From NCBI RefSeq assembly GCF_022539665.2, contig NC_081335.1:434001-498000 (forward strand): DNA of 64,000 nt, in the 5' to 3' direction. The notes under the pieces are model-generated. The model was given only the letters and a program-made list of their open reading frames with translations. It had not been told where the DNA came from and did no database searches. Source of the stretch: Daphnia carinata (Eukaryota > Arthropoda > Branchiopoda > Diplostraca > Daphniidae). Both the position numbers and the translations under genes were made by a program. Positions 41,501 to 53,100 of the stretch are shown here, in pieces (positions within the stretch are counted from its first letter, which is position 1; every line of letters starts with the position of its first letter).

Positions 41501-44500
41501 TCTGAGAGATACAAATCATATTTTTTATTTTTATTTTTTTTTTTAAATCTTTCTTTTCTCCGTCATTTGTACTATGAAAAAAAAATAAATAAATAAAATA
41601 AATGAACCTGTAGAAAAGGAATTGAAGGGCCCAGTGAACGCCTTCCTCGCACCACCTAGGAATGAAAAGGCAACGGACGACGGCCACGTCGAGAAAAGTA
41701 GCGGCTGTTATGTCGTCCAAGACGGAAGACCTCCTGTGAGGATATTGAGGATCGATCGTGTCATTTTGGAACCACGATTCCTGCGCCACGTTCAGTAATC
41801 TGTCGACATATTTCCCATTTGTTTTTGGTAGGCACATACAAATTCCCCCATAAAAAGGGGGGGGGGGGGGGGGGGGGGGGCACAAAAAAAAAAAAAGAAA
41901 AGAAAAAGACTAAACAAACAAACAAAAAAAAAAAACCTTTTGCTTGAAGAGGGATCAGGAGTGGTGGGCAGGCGGGAACCATTGTCGCCATTGTAATCTG
42001 CTGTGAGGTAGCTCCTGGGATGGATGATGCTCGATTCGGCCTATATAAAAAATGCAATGATAAAAAGAGGCGCAGCCGCCCCTCCCCGATCAATAATAAA
42101 TCAGATTTGTTGTTAATTTCCAAACATTCCCCCACCCCCATGCCGCAACTTTTTCAGACTTTTCTCCAGTCTTCCAAAGAGAGTGGAGCATCTTACAAGA
42201 AAAAAAAAAAAAATAATAATATTGGAAAGAGTAGCGCATCATCATCATCATCATCGATCGATCAATAGCGGATGCCGTTCAAAAAAGACACGCGCAGATG
42301 AGAGTATTGCATGGCATATGTGAGTTGCTGATCACCTTCGTCTCCGCATGTCCCATTTCTTTTTTGAAATCGATAAATTTAATGCGACAAATCGATTCCC
42401 ATTTTTCCAAAAAATTGCCCGTCTTATTCCGTCGTGCATCGATTGCCCCCCAGTACAAACGTTACCTGATAAATGGAAGAGTCTCGAATGCCATCCGAAT
42501 CCGGCGCTGAAGGCAATCGAAAAATGACCTGAAAACGTTGAAACATTTTTGTTTTTCATTAAAAAAAAAAATAATAAAATTTAAAAAAAATATCAAGAAA
42601 CAAAAATTAGGGAAATCTTGTTAATGTACCACGTGCTCTTCTTCTGTGCTCGACGTTTCTTCCGGAATGGTTTCCGGGAACTCGTTTTCTTTAGGGAGTC
42701 TTCCAGTCTAAAACACAACAAAGAGACATTTTTCGTTACATATGCAAATCAAATGTTTAAATAAAAAAAAAAAAAAAAAGAAATGGAAATTTTTGACTAG
42801 TAATAATTACATCGAGATCTAAGAGAGAACGCGCATCCCCAATGTCGCTGTCACGATCGATCGATCCTGTTGATGATATAAATAAATCATGGGAAGTTGG
42901 AGCTTTGGGGATTAGAAAGCATCACACACACACACACACAGAGCAAAGAGTCGTCGAAAGACAATACAGAGAGAGAGAGAGAGATAAGTCGATGATGGGA
43001 ATAACCAAGATGACCTTACCGATGAACACGTCATTGAACGTCACCGTCTCCCTGGGTGTTAGCGGTACGCCCGGTGTTACGGCCGCTGCGGTGGGTATCG
43101 TAGGAGGATTAGACAGCGATAAGGCCGCCACTGTGCCAACAACGCTGCCCGTTGCTCCATTGTTCGTCTTCTTCCGAGTAGTAGTGCTCTTTTTAGGCCT
43201 GACGGGCGCCGTGAAACATTGAGCGTTGGGATGTCTGTAATCCCAAAGGGCTGGCCAGATCTTGAGCCCATTTTCCAGTCGGAAGTTTTGTAAATCGGCT
43301 TCTTTCAGCAAGTGACGTAACGGAGCAAAGAGGTAAACAAATTCCTTAGAGTACAACAAAATAAAAAAAAAAAAAAACGAATGAAATCAGCCATCAAATT
43401 GGGCGGGAATGAAACAAGCGTTCGATTTTTTTTTTATTTACAACAACAAAGAAAATTTCAGATAAATAAAACAAGACACGTAAAAAAAAAAAAACAAAAA
43501 ACAAACCTGGATGCAAGTTAGGGGGAAGATGTAGGGAAATGGCTCCCGCGGTGCAATACCAGCTTCACGATCCGCATCGGCGCACTCTTCTGCGGCATCC
43601 AACAAAGTCCAGTGTAGCGTGTAGAGAAGTTTGCTGGCTGCCGTGCCCACGTTCTGAAGATTATTAGTCTCTTTCCTGTTGTTCCACACAAACATATTTT
43701 ACGGCAAGTTTAATGATTTATAGGGCCACAATGTCGTCTTTACGATACCGTTCGATGAGTTGGGCGGTACATAGCATGACGTGCGGAAGGGAAGACTGAA
43801 CAAATTTCCATCTGGAAATGGATCGAATTGCCTCCGTGAAACTGGGCGACAAACCCACTCGGATGTTTTGGACGAGAATCTTCTCCAGAGACTATCGGCC
43901 CGTCGTGTGCCACATACGAAATCAAAGAGAGAGTCAATTAAAAAAGGGACATTTAACACACACGGCCTAGACAGGAGGAAAAGTGTGGGTTGAAAAGGGA
44001 CAAATGATTGGAGTGCTCGACACGCACCTTGCACGCCTCTTTCATCTCCTGGAATCCCGGGGCCGGTCGATATAATCCAGAGACCCAGGGCCCCGCCACG
44101 CACACGGTCAATCCCGGAAGACCATCAAAAAGGAAGAAGAAGAAGAAGAAGAAGGCAATCCAGGCCGATTAGATGGGATATAACTATATTGTAACACTGT
44201 CGGCAGGAAGAAGGAAGGAGGGGCTACTGTCTCAGTAGACAACATCATCATAACACGAATGAAACATTCAAGCAGCGTACAAACCAAAAGAAAATGAGTT
44301 AACTAAGAAAATGTCAGGCTTGATTAAATGATTTAAAATTCGCATAACGACTCGATGGTGTGTCAAAAGACGATTTAAAAAAAAATAATAATAAACATAA
44401 GAAATTGACGTGCTGTTGATGACGACACGCGAACGTGTTAACGGGGTGATACAAGCGGGTAGGGTGAAAGAGAGAGTCTCTAAACGAGCACAACGGTATT

Positions 44501-45963
44501 TACGGGGCTATATATCTACTATACTACACTACCCAATCACGGCGGGTGTTCGTCGTTATACAACACGGACAATCAGTGACATGCACTGTTTGCTACTTGA
44601 TTTTTTTTTTTTTTTTTTTTGGAAGGCAAAAGGAATTGGTTGTTGATTTCTACGCGACTACATTCGGCTATTTATCACGACTTACATGATGGCCTGGCGC
44701 TTGTTGGCAGAACTGTGTCACGCCGGATAACAGGTACAAAAGAATAAAAGATTCATTCACATAAAAAAAGAGATGGAAGACAAGAAAAAAAAAAAAAAAA
44801 AAAAGGATTTACAACGAATGGCCATAAAAGAAAATCACAAAAGAATTGGGAAGTAAACAACGAGTACGAAGCTCGTTGAACGAGGGTGACGTCACAGCCG
44901 ACCCCGATTGGAGCGTGAGTAGTTTTGCTACACACATTTCAAACGTCATTGGATGTAGATAAAAAAAAAAAAAAAAAAAAAAGAGGAAAGGACTTGGCAT
45001 CGGCTCCCTGTATTGTGTGTTGGCTGTAGGCCGCGTACTTTTGCCCGGCTAGCGGGGGTTACTGGTAGTAGTACTAGTGTATATAGTTGAGCGAGAGATG
45101 AACGGCAAACATTTCTTTTGGCTCGAGATGGAATAGAGGAGGAGGAGGAGGAGGGGACCAGTCGTCGACGACCTCTTCCTTACTCCTAGCTTTCTCCCGC
45201 GGACGGAAAATCAATAGCCTCTCCTTCCTGTCCTTTCCTCTCTCTCTCTCTCTTTCGTACCCACCTCTTTTCGCCAAGGAGGAGCGCGGCTCCTACACAC
45301 AATGCCCTCCAGATAGACACAGAGAGAGAAGAAGAAGACGAAGAAGAAAAAGAGGAAGAGAGAGCTCCTTGAAGAAGTCGCCTCAGCTTCTCCGATGGGA
45401 TGGAAAAAAGAGGCGGCATTGAATGAGGAGATGTGGGGGAGTTGGAAGGATGGGGAACGCGCAATCAATTGCTGCCGTCATCGCTTTCGATCGACTGGCC
45501 GTTAACGAACCTGGCGACGAGCGCCTGGCAATTGATTGACTGCCAAGTGACACCGTTTTGCCATTACACTCTGGAAAACTTTCCAATTCAATTGGGTCGT
45601 TTGACTCTCCATAAAACACACCGTCTCTCTATAACCCAAACTTCTCGTACACATTTGCTTAGCATATTTTAACAGCGTCATTGTCGGCTTAAACATCATT
45701 CTAAAACTGTAGAAAATAGATGTGGCAAAACAATGTTACTTACAATGCAGCTGGCTTCATGCATTTTGCCGATTTTCGGCCGAAGAAATGAACTGCAATA
45801 AAAAATTCGAAATGATATAGTCATGCATTTTTGCAAACATAATATATATACATATACATACCTCGTCTGTCTCCAGAGAAAGGTCTGAATGTGCAGAGGG
45901 ACGATATCCTCGGAGACCGGCTGATCAGTTGCATTCTTCTTCTTCTGTTTGGTGCCGGAATCC
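26557..45963 (-). CDS. UNC80: UNC80, auxiliary subunit of the NALCN sodium-leak channel complex
   Basis: UNC80 is a very large helical-repeat scaffold that, with UNC79, holds the NALCN channel at the neuronal membrane and sets resting excitability. The start at 45963 (MDSGTKQKKKN) leads into VPLHIQTFLWRQT and, in the next exon (about 45746-45794), SFLRPKIGKMHEASC, which match the vertebrate UNC80 N-terminus. Further matching blocks are SISRWKFVQSSLPHV (about 43750-43893), KLLYTLHWTLLDA (about 43505-43672), VRCLFIPRWCEEGVHWAL (about 41607-41800) and DFLHALVGFCVDPG (about 39283-39938). At least 40 short exons follow, including conserved helical blocks at 34540-34913, 33449-33922, 32490-32890 and 31837-32262. 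The last exon ends at 26557 (NITERDEDTLI) and encodes a Ser/Pro-rich tail with PVPPPIPPRN. Poly-Gln at about 41010-41030 and Gly/Ser-rich linkers near 36700 are local low-complexity inserts. Predicted product is near 3,000 residues; exact exon edges need transcript data. Confidence 0.93.
41857..41880 (+). repeat. G24 homopolymer in a UNC80 intron
   Basis: An uninterrupted run of 24 guanines followed by an A-rich run. It lies between the exon at about 41607-41800 and the exon at about 41939-42041. Such a run is a candidate for quadruplex formation and is also a frequent site of sequencing error, so its true length is uncertain. Confidence 0.9.
43894..45745 (-). other. Large second intron of UNC80
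   Basis: About 1.85 kb between the exon ending MHEASC and the exon starting SLEKILVQN. It contains poly-A/T runs near 44599, 44788 and 44960 and GA/CT-rich stretches near 45236-45256 and 45320-45360. In vertebrate UNC80 these two peptide blocks are contiguous, so no exon is expected inside. Confidence 0.6.
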
Positions 45964-48039
45964 ATGGCCTAGTTCGTCGTCGTCGGGAAGCCAGACGAAT
46001 ATCGTCGAAACTGTTGCGAAATTTCAAAAAAAAAAAAAAAAAACGAATAAAGCAGAACTTGGTAATATCGTCAAATTGTACAAGCTCGTTGACGTGACTA
46101 GATTGCACTGATAACAAATTTATCGATCGACAGAGGTCTCTCTCTCACTACGAGTGAAATTGGATTGATACTAGGGTACCCCTGGGTGTATCCAATATAA
46201 ATCGCCAGAAGAGAGTAGTCGTTCGTCCTACCATACAGAAACGATCAATGTAACATACTCGAAAAGCAAACAAGACGATGATGCAGATGCCCAGCACCTC
46301 CCCACGATTGACGAAATCAACACACACACATCCAGACGTTGTCGGTGGAAAGCAATAAACAAACATAGCTTATTTGCACGAACGCCGTTAAAATGCCCCT
46401 TACACGAAACACGAGAGACTCACAGATGCCGTGCTACTCATTTGCGTGAATCAAGCAAATCACATGGTGTTTCGCTCCCTTTTCTTCTAAAGTGAACTGC
46501 TCACCTGAGTTAATCCATGGAGGGAGAAGGTGTTTGATGCGACTTGGATGGAGCAGGATCCCTTCACGTCTCCCGACCATAACACGGCTCGAGGAGGAGG
46601 ACTTACAGCATCACGTCCTCGCAATCTTCCGCTCATGCGCCTTTACTGCCGTTTGACAGCGGATTTCAAAAGGAAAGTTACAGCGAAAAGCACGACATGC
46701 GACTCCTGGTACTTTCTATCTCTCAATGCTACTATACGGACCTTGACTTGGCCGGGGATAGTCGACAGCAGGGTTTCCCGATCAATTCGAGATGGAAACT
46801 CGATCTTGCAGCTGGCAAGGGTCGGCAGTTGTTCCGGAATTCGAAGCAATCGAATATGGGACGGTTCTGCTGATCAAATTATAGGTAGTTGCATATAGGT
46901 CAATATAGGATCACTTACACTTCACAAATGGATGCATTTCAAATGTGTGCCACAATGTCTTTGCATGACTGCAAGTTCCGTACTGTTAATGATGCCCAAT
47001 TGTTGGCATAGTTGTCAATTTCTCATTAATTTTCAATTAGTAACACTAATCGGCTCTGCTGGCTGTGCAATCAGGCACTGCTTTTAGGAATGATTCAACA
47101 TGGCTAATTACAAATGGCAAGACTTGGAAAAGGAATGTTGTGATTGGAGTTAAATTAAGTCATCTTGTATGGATAAGTGATTATAAAAATGTCTCAATAA
47201 TTACCCGGCTGATAACGTAGTGACTGCACGAGGCGAAACACGAGGTGAAGGGCATGTTCACATTCCAGTTTTCAGGGTCAAATGTGGCACTCATTACCTA
47301 CGTTAAAATTATAGAACATTTTATCTCAGATAACTGTTAAATTGGAAAATTATACCAATCAAGGAACTTCCAATGTATCATCTCAAAAAAAAAAATCAGT
47401 AGCCGGAGATGAATAGGGAACAGTTTTCTTCATCGTATTCCATTTTACTAATGGCGCTCATGAAACAAGACTGAATGTAATATCCCTCTAGCGAGTAATA
47501 TACACACTAGTTACTTACTACCAGCCAACAATTTCTGAAATTTTCGATGATTCACTGGCAACCAATGAAAATATGATTACGATCAAGTTGAAAGCCATTA
47601 CTAAATATTCTCACCATGCTTCTGAATATAATATAATTTAAAAATATGACAATTTAACTTCGATATATACTCACATAGTTTTCCTGAGGGAGTCGATCTG
47701 CCGCCGTACCTAATGCACCGTTTTAAGTATTTGCAAATATATTATAGATTCACCGTCATCATAAATCTTTTAATGTCATTACCTTTCGCACTCTGGAATT
47801 CAATGGTTGGTTATTGTTCCTTTTGGAAGGCGGTGAACTATCATGCAATCGGGTCGGGTCTCTAACATTCCAAGTGTACAAGGGCCTAGTTTATACAAAA
47901 TAAATTTTTAACCCAACCAAAAACACTTGAAAGCCGTGGAAAATGAAACATATGGTGGGCTTTTCATGCCACCTGTTCAAATGGTAATATCACACCTTTT
48001 GCTAGCTGCAATGCAGTTTCAACCGAACCGCCTTTCACG
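45964..48039. promoter_or_regulatory. Divergent region upstream of UNC80 and the serine protease
   Basis: About 2.1 kb between two head-to-head genes. The left part should contain the UNC80 5' UTR and promoter. A segment at about 46530-46890 is less AT-rich than its surroundings and open in both strands over 200-370 bp, but I recognise no protein family in it. The rest is AT-rich and featureless. Confidence 0.4.
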
Positions 48040-49438
48040 ATGGGTTACTTGATCATCACACCTAGTCTACTCTACATCATTGGATCAATTTTGGCATCAG
48101 TTGATTGCCAACTGAGGGTGAAAGTCATTCGGCCCGAGTCCGTGGTGGCGGAAACGAGATTCAACTGGAGTAGTATTCAGCAAAACAATTCTTTTCCGAC
48201 TGAGATTTTACGTATCTACCAATATGCCCAACTGCCTTTACAACAAAACGCACGTCAGCCCGTCTGTGACCGTAACGTTTACCACAAACATCTTAGAGAC
48301 ATTTCTGCGGGGTCATAATTTAAACGCATTTTTCCCTTTTTTTATTGAATGTTGTTCAGAGCGGTGTGGTGTACCATACGATCGGGCAGCTCCTCTACGT
48401 GTTATAGGAGGAACATCCACTAAGCCAAACCAATTTCCCTGGATGGTTCAGCTGCTGATCGTCTTTGCGGATTTTTTCCAACAAAAACAGGCTACGTGCG
48501 CTGCGACTTTAATCAAACAACAGTACTTGCTAACAGCCGCACACTGCATTTACTACAGGCAAGTTTTACAAGATGTTGTCTTTTTAAAGTTCGCATTTGT
48601 CAAATCGCGTTGTCATAAAGGAAAATCATATCGATTACGGCGTTTTTGGGCTTCCACTACATGGACATTGAACGTTTCGATAAAACTGGTTACGAAGAGA
48701 TAATTCCCGTAAAGCAAGCCTTCGTCCACGACGATTTTGACCTTACTTTAATGGTGAATAAATTCTTAAACATTTACAATTTTCAGAATTTAATATGAAT
48801 TGGTTTCAGAGAAATGACATCGCCATCTTAGAACTGGTGAAACCTGTTCGTTTTACTGATCAGGTGCACACTATTTGTCTGGCTGAAAGCGAGCCAGCAT
48901 CGACTGTCACTGATGCCACTGTGGCCGGATGGGGAACTACTGAAGCCTTTGGTATCAAACAAAACAAAACTTTAATTTGGGTTCAATACTTTACTATAAT
49001 ATTTACGCAGGCACGCAATTTGTTCCGCAGATGCTCTTGTCAGGTACGGTACCCCTAGTGAAGTTGCCTCAATGTAAACAAGCTTTATTGGGAATGGGCA
49101 AAATGTTAACCGAACAATCTGTTTGTGCTGGAGGAACAAAGACGGATGCCTGCACGGTAGATCTATTTAACTTAAAACCGTTGCATGGTTTTGATTAGAC
49201 ACTAGACGCCACATTATTGTTTCAGGGGGACAGCGGTGGGCCTTTGATGGTGACAGAAAATTCTCTCAATTCACGCACAACCAGATACAATCAGATCGGG
49301 ATAGTGTCGTGGGGTGTGGGATGTGCTCAGCCAAACATGCCAGGAATTTATTCTAGTACATGGCATTACTTACCTTGGATTCAACAAGTAACGAGGAAAG
49401 AAGTTTGCAGACCTGTCTCTCCAAATCCCTCGAATTAA
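48040..49438 (+). CDS. Secreted trypsin-like serine protease (S1 family)
   Basis: This is an extracellular zymogen of the chymotrypsin fold. The Met at 48040 opens a signal peptide ([14 protein letters not shown]). Exons: 48040 to about 48271 (donor uncertain; 48253 also fits the phase), 48360-48558, 48621-48753, 48810-48951, 49011-49156 and 49226-49438. The activation site is LRVIGG after a cysteine-bearing propeptide (ERCGVPYDR). The triad is complete: His in LLTAAHC, Asp in NDIAIL and Ser in GDSGGP. Asp in KTDACTGDSGGP sits at the S1 base, so cleavage after Arg or Lys is expected. About 354 residues in all, with roughly 90 before the protease domain and no clip domain recognised. The intron after HCIYYR starts with GC, not GT. 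It lies next to chitin synthase, but a functional link is only inferred. Confidence 0.9.
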
Positions 49439-50114
49439 CAATACAGAAACAATGATGTAGTGTAAACGTTACACATATCACTTTCAAATGATCACATTTT
49501 CTTTTTAATTGATGCATTTATGAACTTGCTAAATCGAGCACTCACTTATGTTTGTAAGGCACGTAATAAATAAAGACATTTACCTCAAATGAACGTCGAC
49601 GAGAACTAGTTGAGACACGTGGGAATGTAGTCTGTGCCCACATCACGGCCATTATTGTAACGAAATATTCAAGCTGTACACATTCATTCCAGGAGGAAAA
49701 TGTACACTGTTGGATTCCCTGGCTATAAACTGAACTTAACACTGTCCTCGTGATGACTAAAAAGCAACGTGCACAGACAACTTGTAACAAAGAAAGCCTT
49801 TTGTCGATTTCCTGTTCTGGAAAATCTTGAATTCTGAAAGGGAAGGGTACGATTCGCCCCAAAAATGCCGGGAAAAAAGGCTTTCTCACCCATCCCCATG
49901 AACAGTACCCCTCCTGGTGGTTGAAAATGTAACCAACTCCCCAACCTTTTTTCAATAACAACACGTGTTGTATTCGCAAATACCATTGTGCGCTTGTGTC
50001 GTTTGAATTTGTATTATATCCTATTAACCTCCCCGTCCCCAACAAAAACCCAAGAAATATGTAGAACTAAGCGATTGTGTTAACTTCGCACAAATATCTG
50101 TGACTTGTAGCAGA
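49439..50114. other. Convergent 3' region between protease and chitin synthase copy 1
   Basis: This interval holds overlapping AATAAA signals at 49565-49574 for the plus-strand protease. Short open frames on the minus strand at 49542-50045 show no recognisable motifs. It probably consists of the two 3' UTRs. Confidence 0.5.
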
Positions 50115-53100
50115 CTATTTCTTCTTTTGATTATTGATCGAGTTGAAATGAGTCAAAACGATTGGCTTTTTCGTACTGGCCGGACTCCAACAGAAGAAAC
50201 TGAACTGTACAGATGACAATATTCGGATTAGGTTGTTCATTCTGGAAATCAAAAGGGCAATTAATTGAATGACGAGCATCAATCCGGCTAAAGAAACCAG
50301 AATAATTTGAACTGGATTTGTCTGCTGCAGCCAACCTTCATTACGTTTAGCCAACTGCAAAATTTAAAAATGGGTGTATAACATTTGTCCTGGTAAATTA
50401 AGCAAAAAAAAAAAAAAAAATTGAACCTGTTAGAATTACCTCGAATGTATTGCTATCACTTGAATTATTTATGTTGTTTAGCTCTTGCGACACTAAGGCG
50501 TTGCTGTTCACATGCATTCCGAACATCAATGCAACGAAAAGCGAATTGAACAAGATGAAGAACGTGAAGGACAAGTTGCGTAGTCGAATCAAGTCAATTG
50601 AGATTCGTTCCTTTTAAGAACAACATAATGTTATATGGTATATAATTCAATTAGAATAAATTAAAAACCTTGTGTTCTTGGCTGCTGTCCGCAATAGGAA
50701 ATAACTTTTGTGCAATTAAATTGTTCCAATAGCTATTCTCTTCATCCGACAAACATTTCACGTTTCGTATTTGTTTCGACAATTTCTCGTCGGTCTCCAA
50801 ATTCCAATTTAAGGAGACTTCTGTTCTGCAGCAATTTTTATCGCTTATTTCCAGAACTGACGTAACGGAACCTTCCTGTGAATAATGTCGTACTTGCCCC
50901 GGTTGGCAATCTGTGGTGGTTGAAGTTTGACCATTATCACATAAAATCTGTGGGTCCATTACAGAACCGACAATTATTTCGCTGTGATGCTTCAGGATAT
51001 TGAAGTTATTTTTCATACCCTAGAAGTGCAAGTAGAAATTACAATAATTTACCTCATTTAATTTAAACGAATGAATTTTTAATGCAAGTGTTAGCGTCAC
51101 CTTTGTAATAATTTCCGTTTTTAAAGGTGTCGCCGTTTCAGAAGAATCTCGGGTTCCCCATGAGACAATGTTCATGTTTATAATCGCGTAGAACAAAAGT
51201 AACATGCTCATCGAAGGTGTTAACAACAGGTAAATGGGACCTGCTAAAAGGCAAAGACTTTCGCTCGGGTGAAAGCAGCCTGCCAGGAAGATGCAGCTCA
51301 CCAGGAAAAGGAAGAATAAATTATGCAAGGACACCGACGTTCCAACACCATAATTACCAGTCGCTGAAACAACTAAGTTCATCACCACAATACCTAATAT
51401 TAGGCCGTATAAAGCTGAGAGACATTTTGCCATCACCAACTAAAAAGAATTTGAGTAACAAAGAAATCAAGATGACGTAGATGAAAAAACAACTTTGATA
51501 TGGTATCGTTTTGTTTACCTGCACGCGAGTTGAGGCCAAGAAACAGATAACAATAAAAATAAAAATAAGAACTGAATGAACACCGAGACTAATCCATGGA
51601 TTGAGATGGAAAGCAGTTGCAGAGGTGTTAACCAGGGCGAGAAAAATCGATCCGGGACACAAGAGCCCCATTGTTAATAACACAGCCTTGTTAAAAGTGA
51701 AATCATCACACACATACACACAAATAATTACTTAACATTGGATAGTTCTTACTTGGAAAACGATGTAAAGCCACGAAATAGTTGGATTCATTTTAAGAAT
51801 CTGTCTGCAATTCCAAAGCACATCTATCGTATTTGCAATTAAAGATAATGCCCATCGCCGACGTTGATTATAAAACTCTTCAAATGTCTCCGGGCAATGA
51901 GTGTAGGCATAACTATTTGCGGAGTAGGCGACTCTGTATCCACGTTTGATGAGTAAAGTACACAGCCATCGATCTTCACCTGCGCAGATCGACATTAGAA
52001 AAAGATATATTTAAAATAGTTTTGACTTTTACCTTGGTCTCTTTGGATCATATGGCGTCCCTTCCATGAAATAGCAGCGAATTTGTTCATGACTTCTTCG
52101 TCAAGGAGAACGCTACCACGGATGAGTGAGAAGCAGCCAGCAGCGCCAAGTACACTACCAAGGAGATCCTCACTGGGTTTAAGCAACCAGAAACCGATTG
52201 CATACTCTAACATTTGATACCAAACCATAGCTCCTAACATTGAAATTCATTAATAATCAGTTACATTCTGGACTGGAACGCCTTACCTGCGGATCCGGTG
52301 GGATGAGAGCGATTGCAAACGATGCCAATATCTTTTTGGGAATTCATCAGATCCACTAGTGTGTGAACAGCTTTTGGCTGAAAGTCCATATCTCCGTCTA
52401 ATGATAGTAAGAAGACATTCGCCATATCCAAGCAATCCGCCATTTCGTAACGGATTAGGTAGTCAATGTACATAAGTTGACTCCATCGCTTCTTGACACG
52501 AATTTTCGTTTTGTCTTTCAAATGAACAGCCATTTTTGTGTTTCCTGGAAGGATCCACACCATACAGCCGCCATAAGGAGTAGGAGAAATAGTTGGTGGT
52601 TGAGTGCTGCTGGAATTTGTCCACTGAACGATTGCTCTGTCAAACGTTGCGATGAAGTCATTTACGAACTGGTTGACGACCCTCGATGTTATGCCATTTT
52701 TTGAATTCCATTCAAAGGCATCATCGAAAAAGATGTGCGTCTCGTAATGGTAGAGATGTGGGTCGATAACCTAAATTTATTTAAATAACATTTAATTTTG
52801 CGTGCTTTTGGAAAAAAATCTATATTATTTGCATACTGTGTTGTAGTCAGACGTAACACGTCGTTCGCATTGGTCTTTATCCATTAGGAAGATGGACTTG
52901 AGGATGGTCTGAATTTCTTCTGTCGATTCGTGCCACATTGTCACAACACCAAATAGGCGCGTTATTATGTTTTTTGCTGGGCCACCTGTTCCTTCAACTA
53001 CAGTGCTCGGTTTGTAAGGGGGACTTAAACTCATTGACTGGTCAATTACAAACGAATTGTACCATTTGGTATCGATTGTTTCCATTTCATTAGATGTGTT

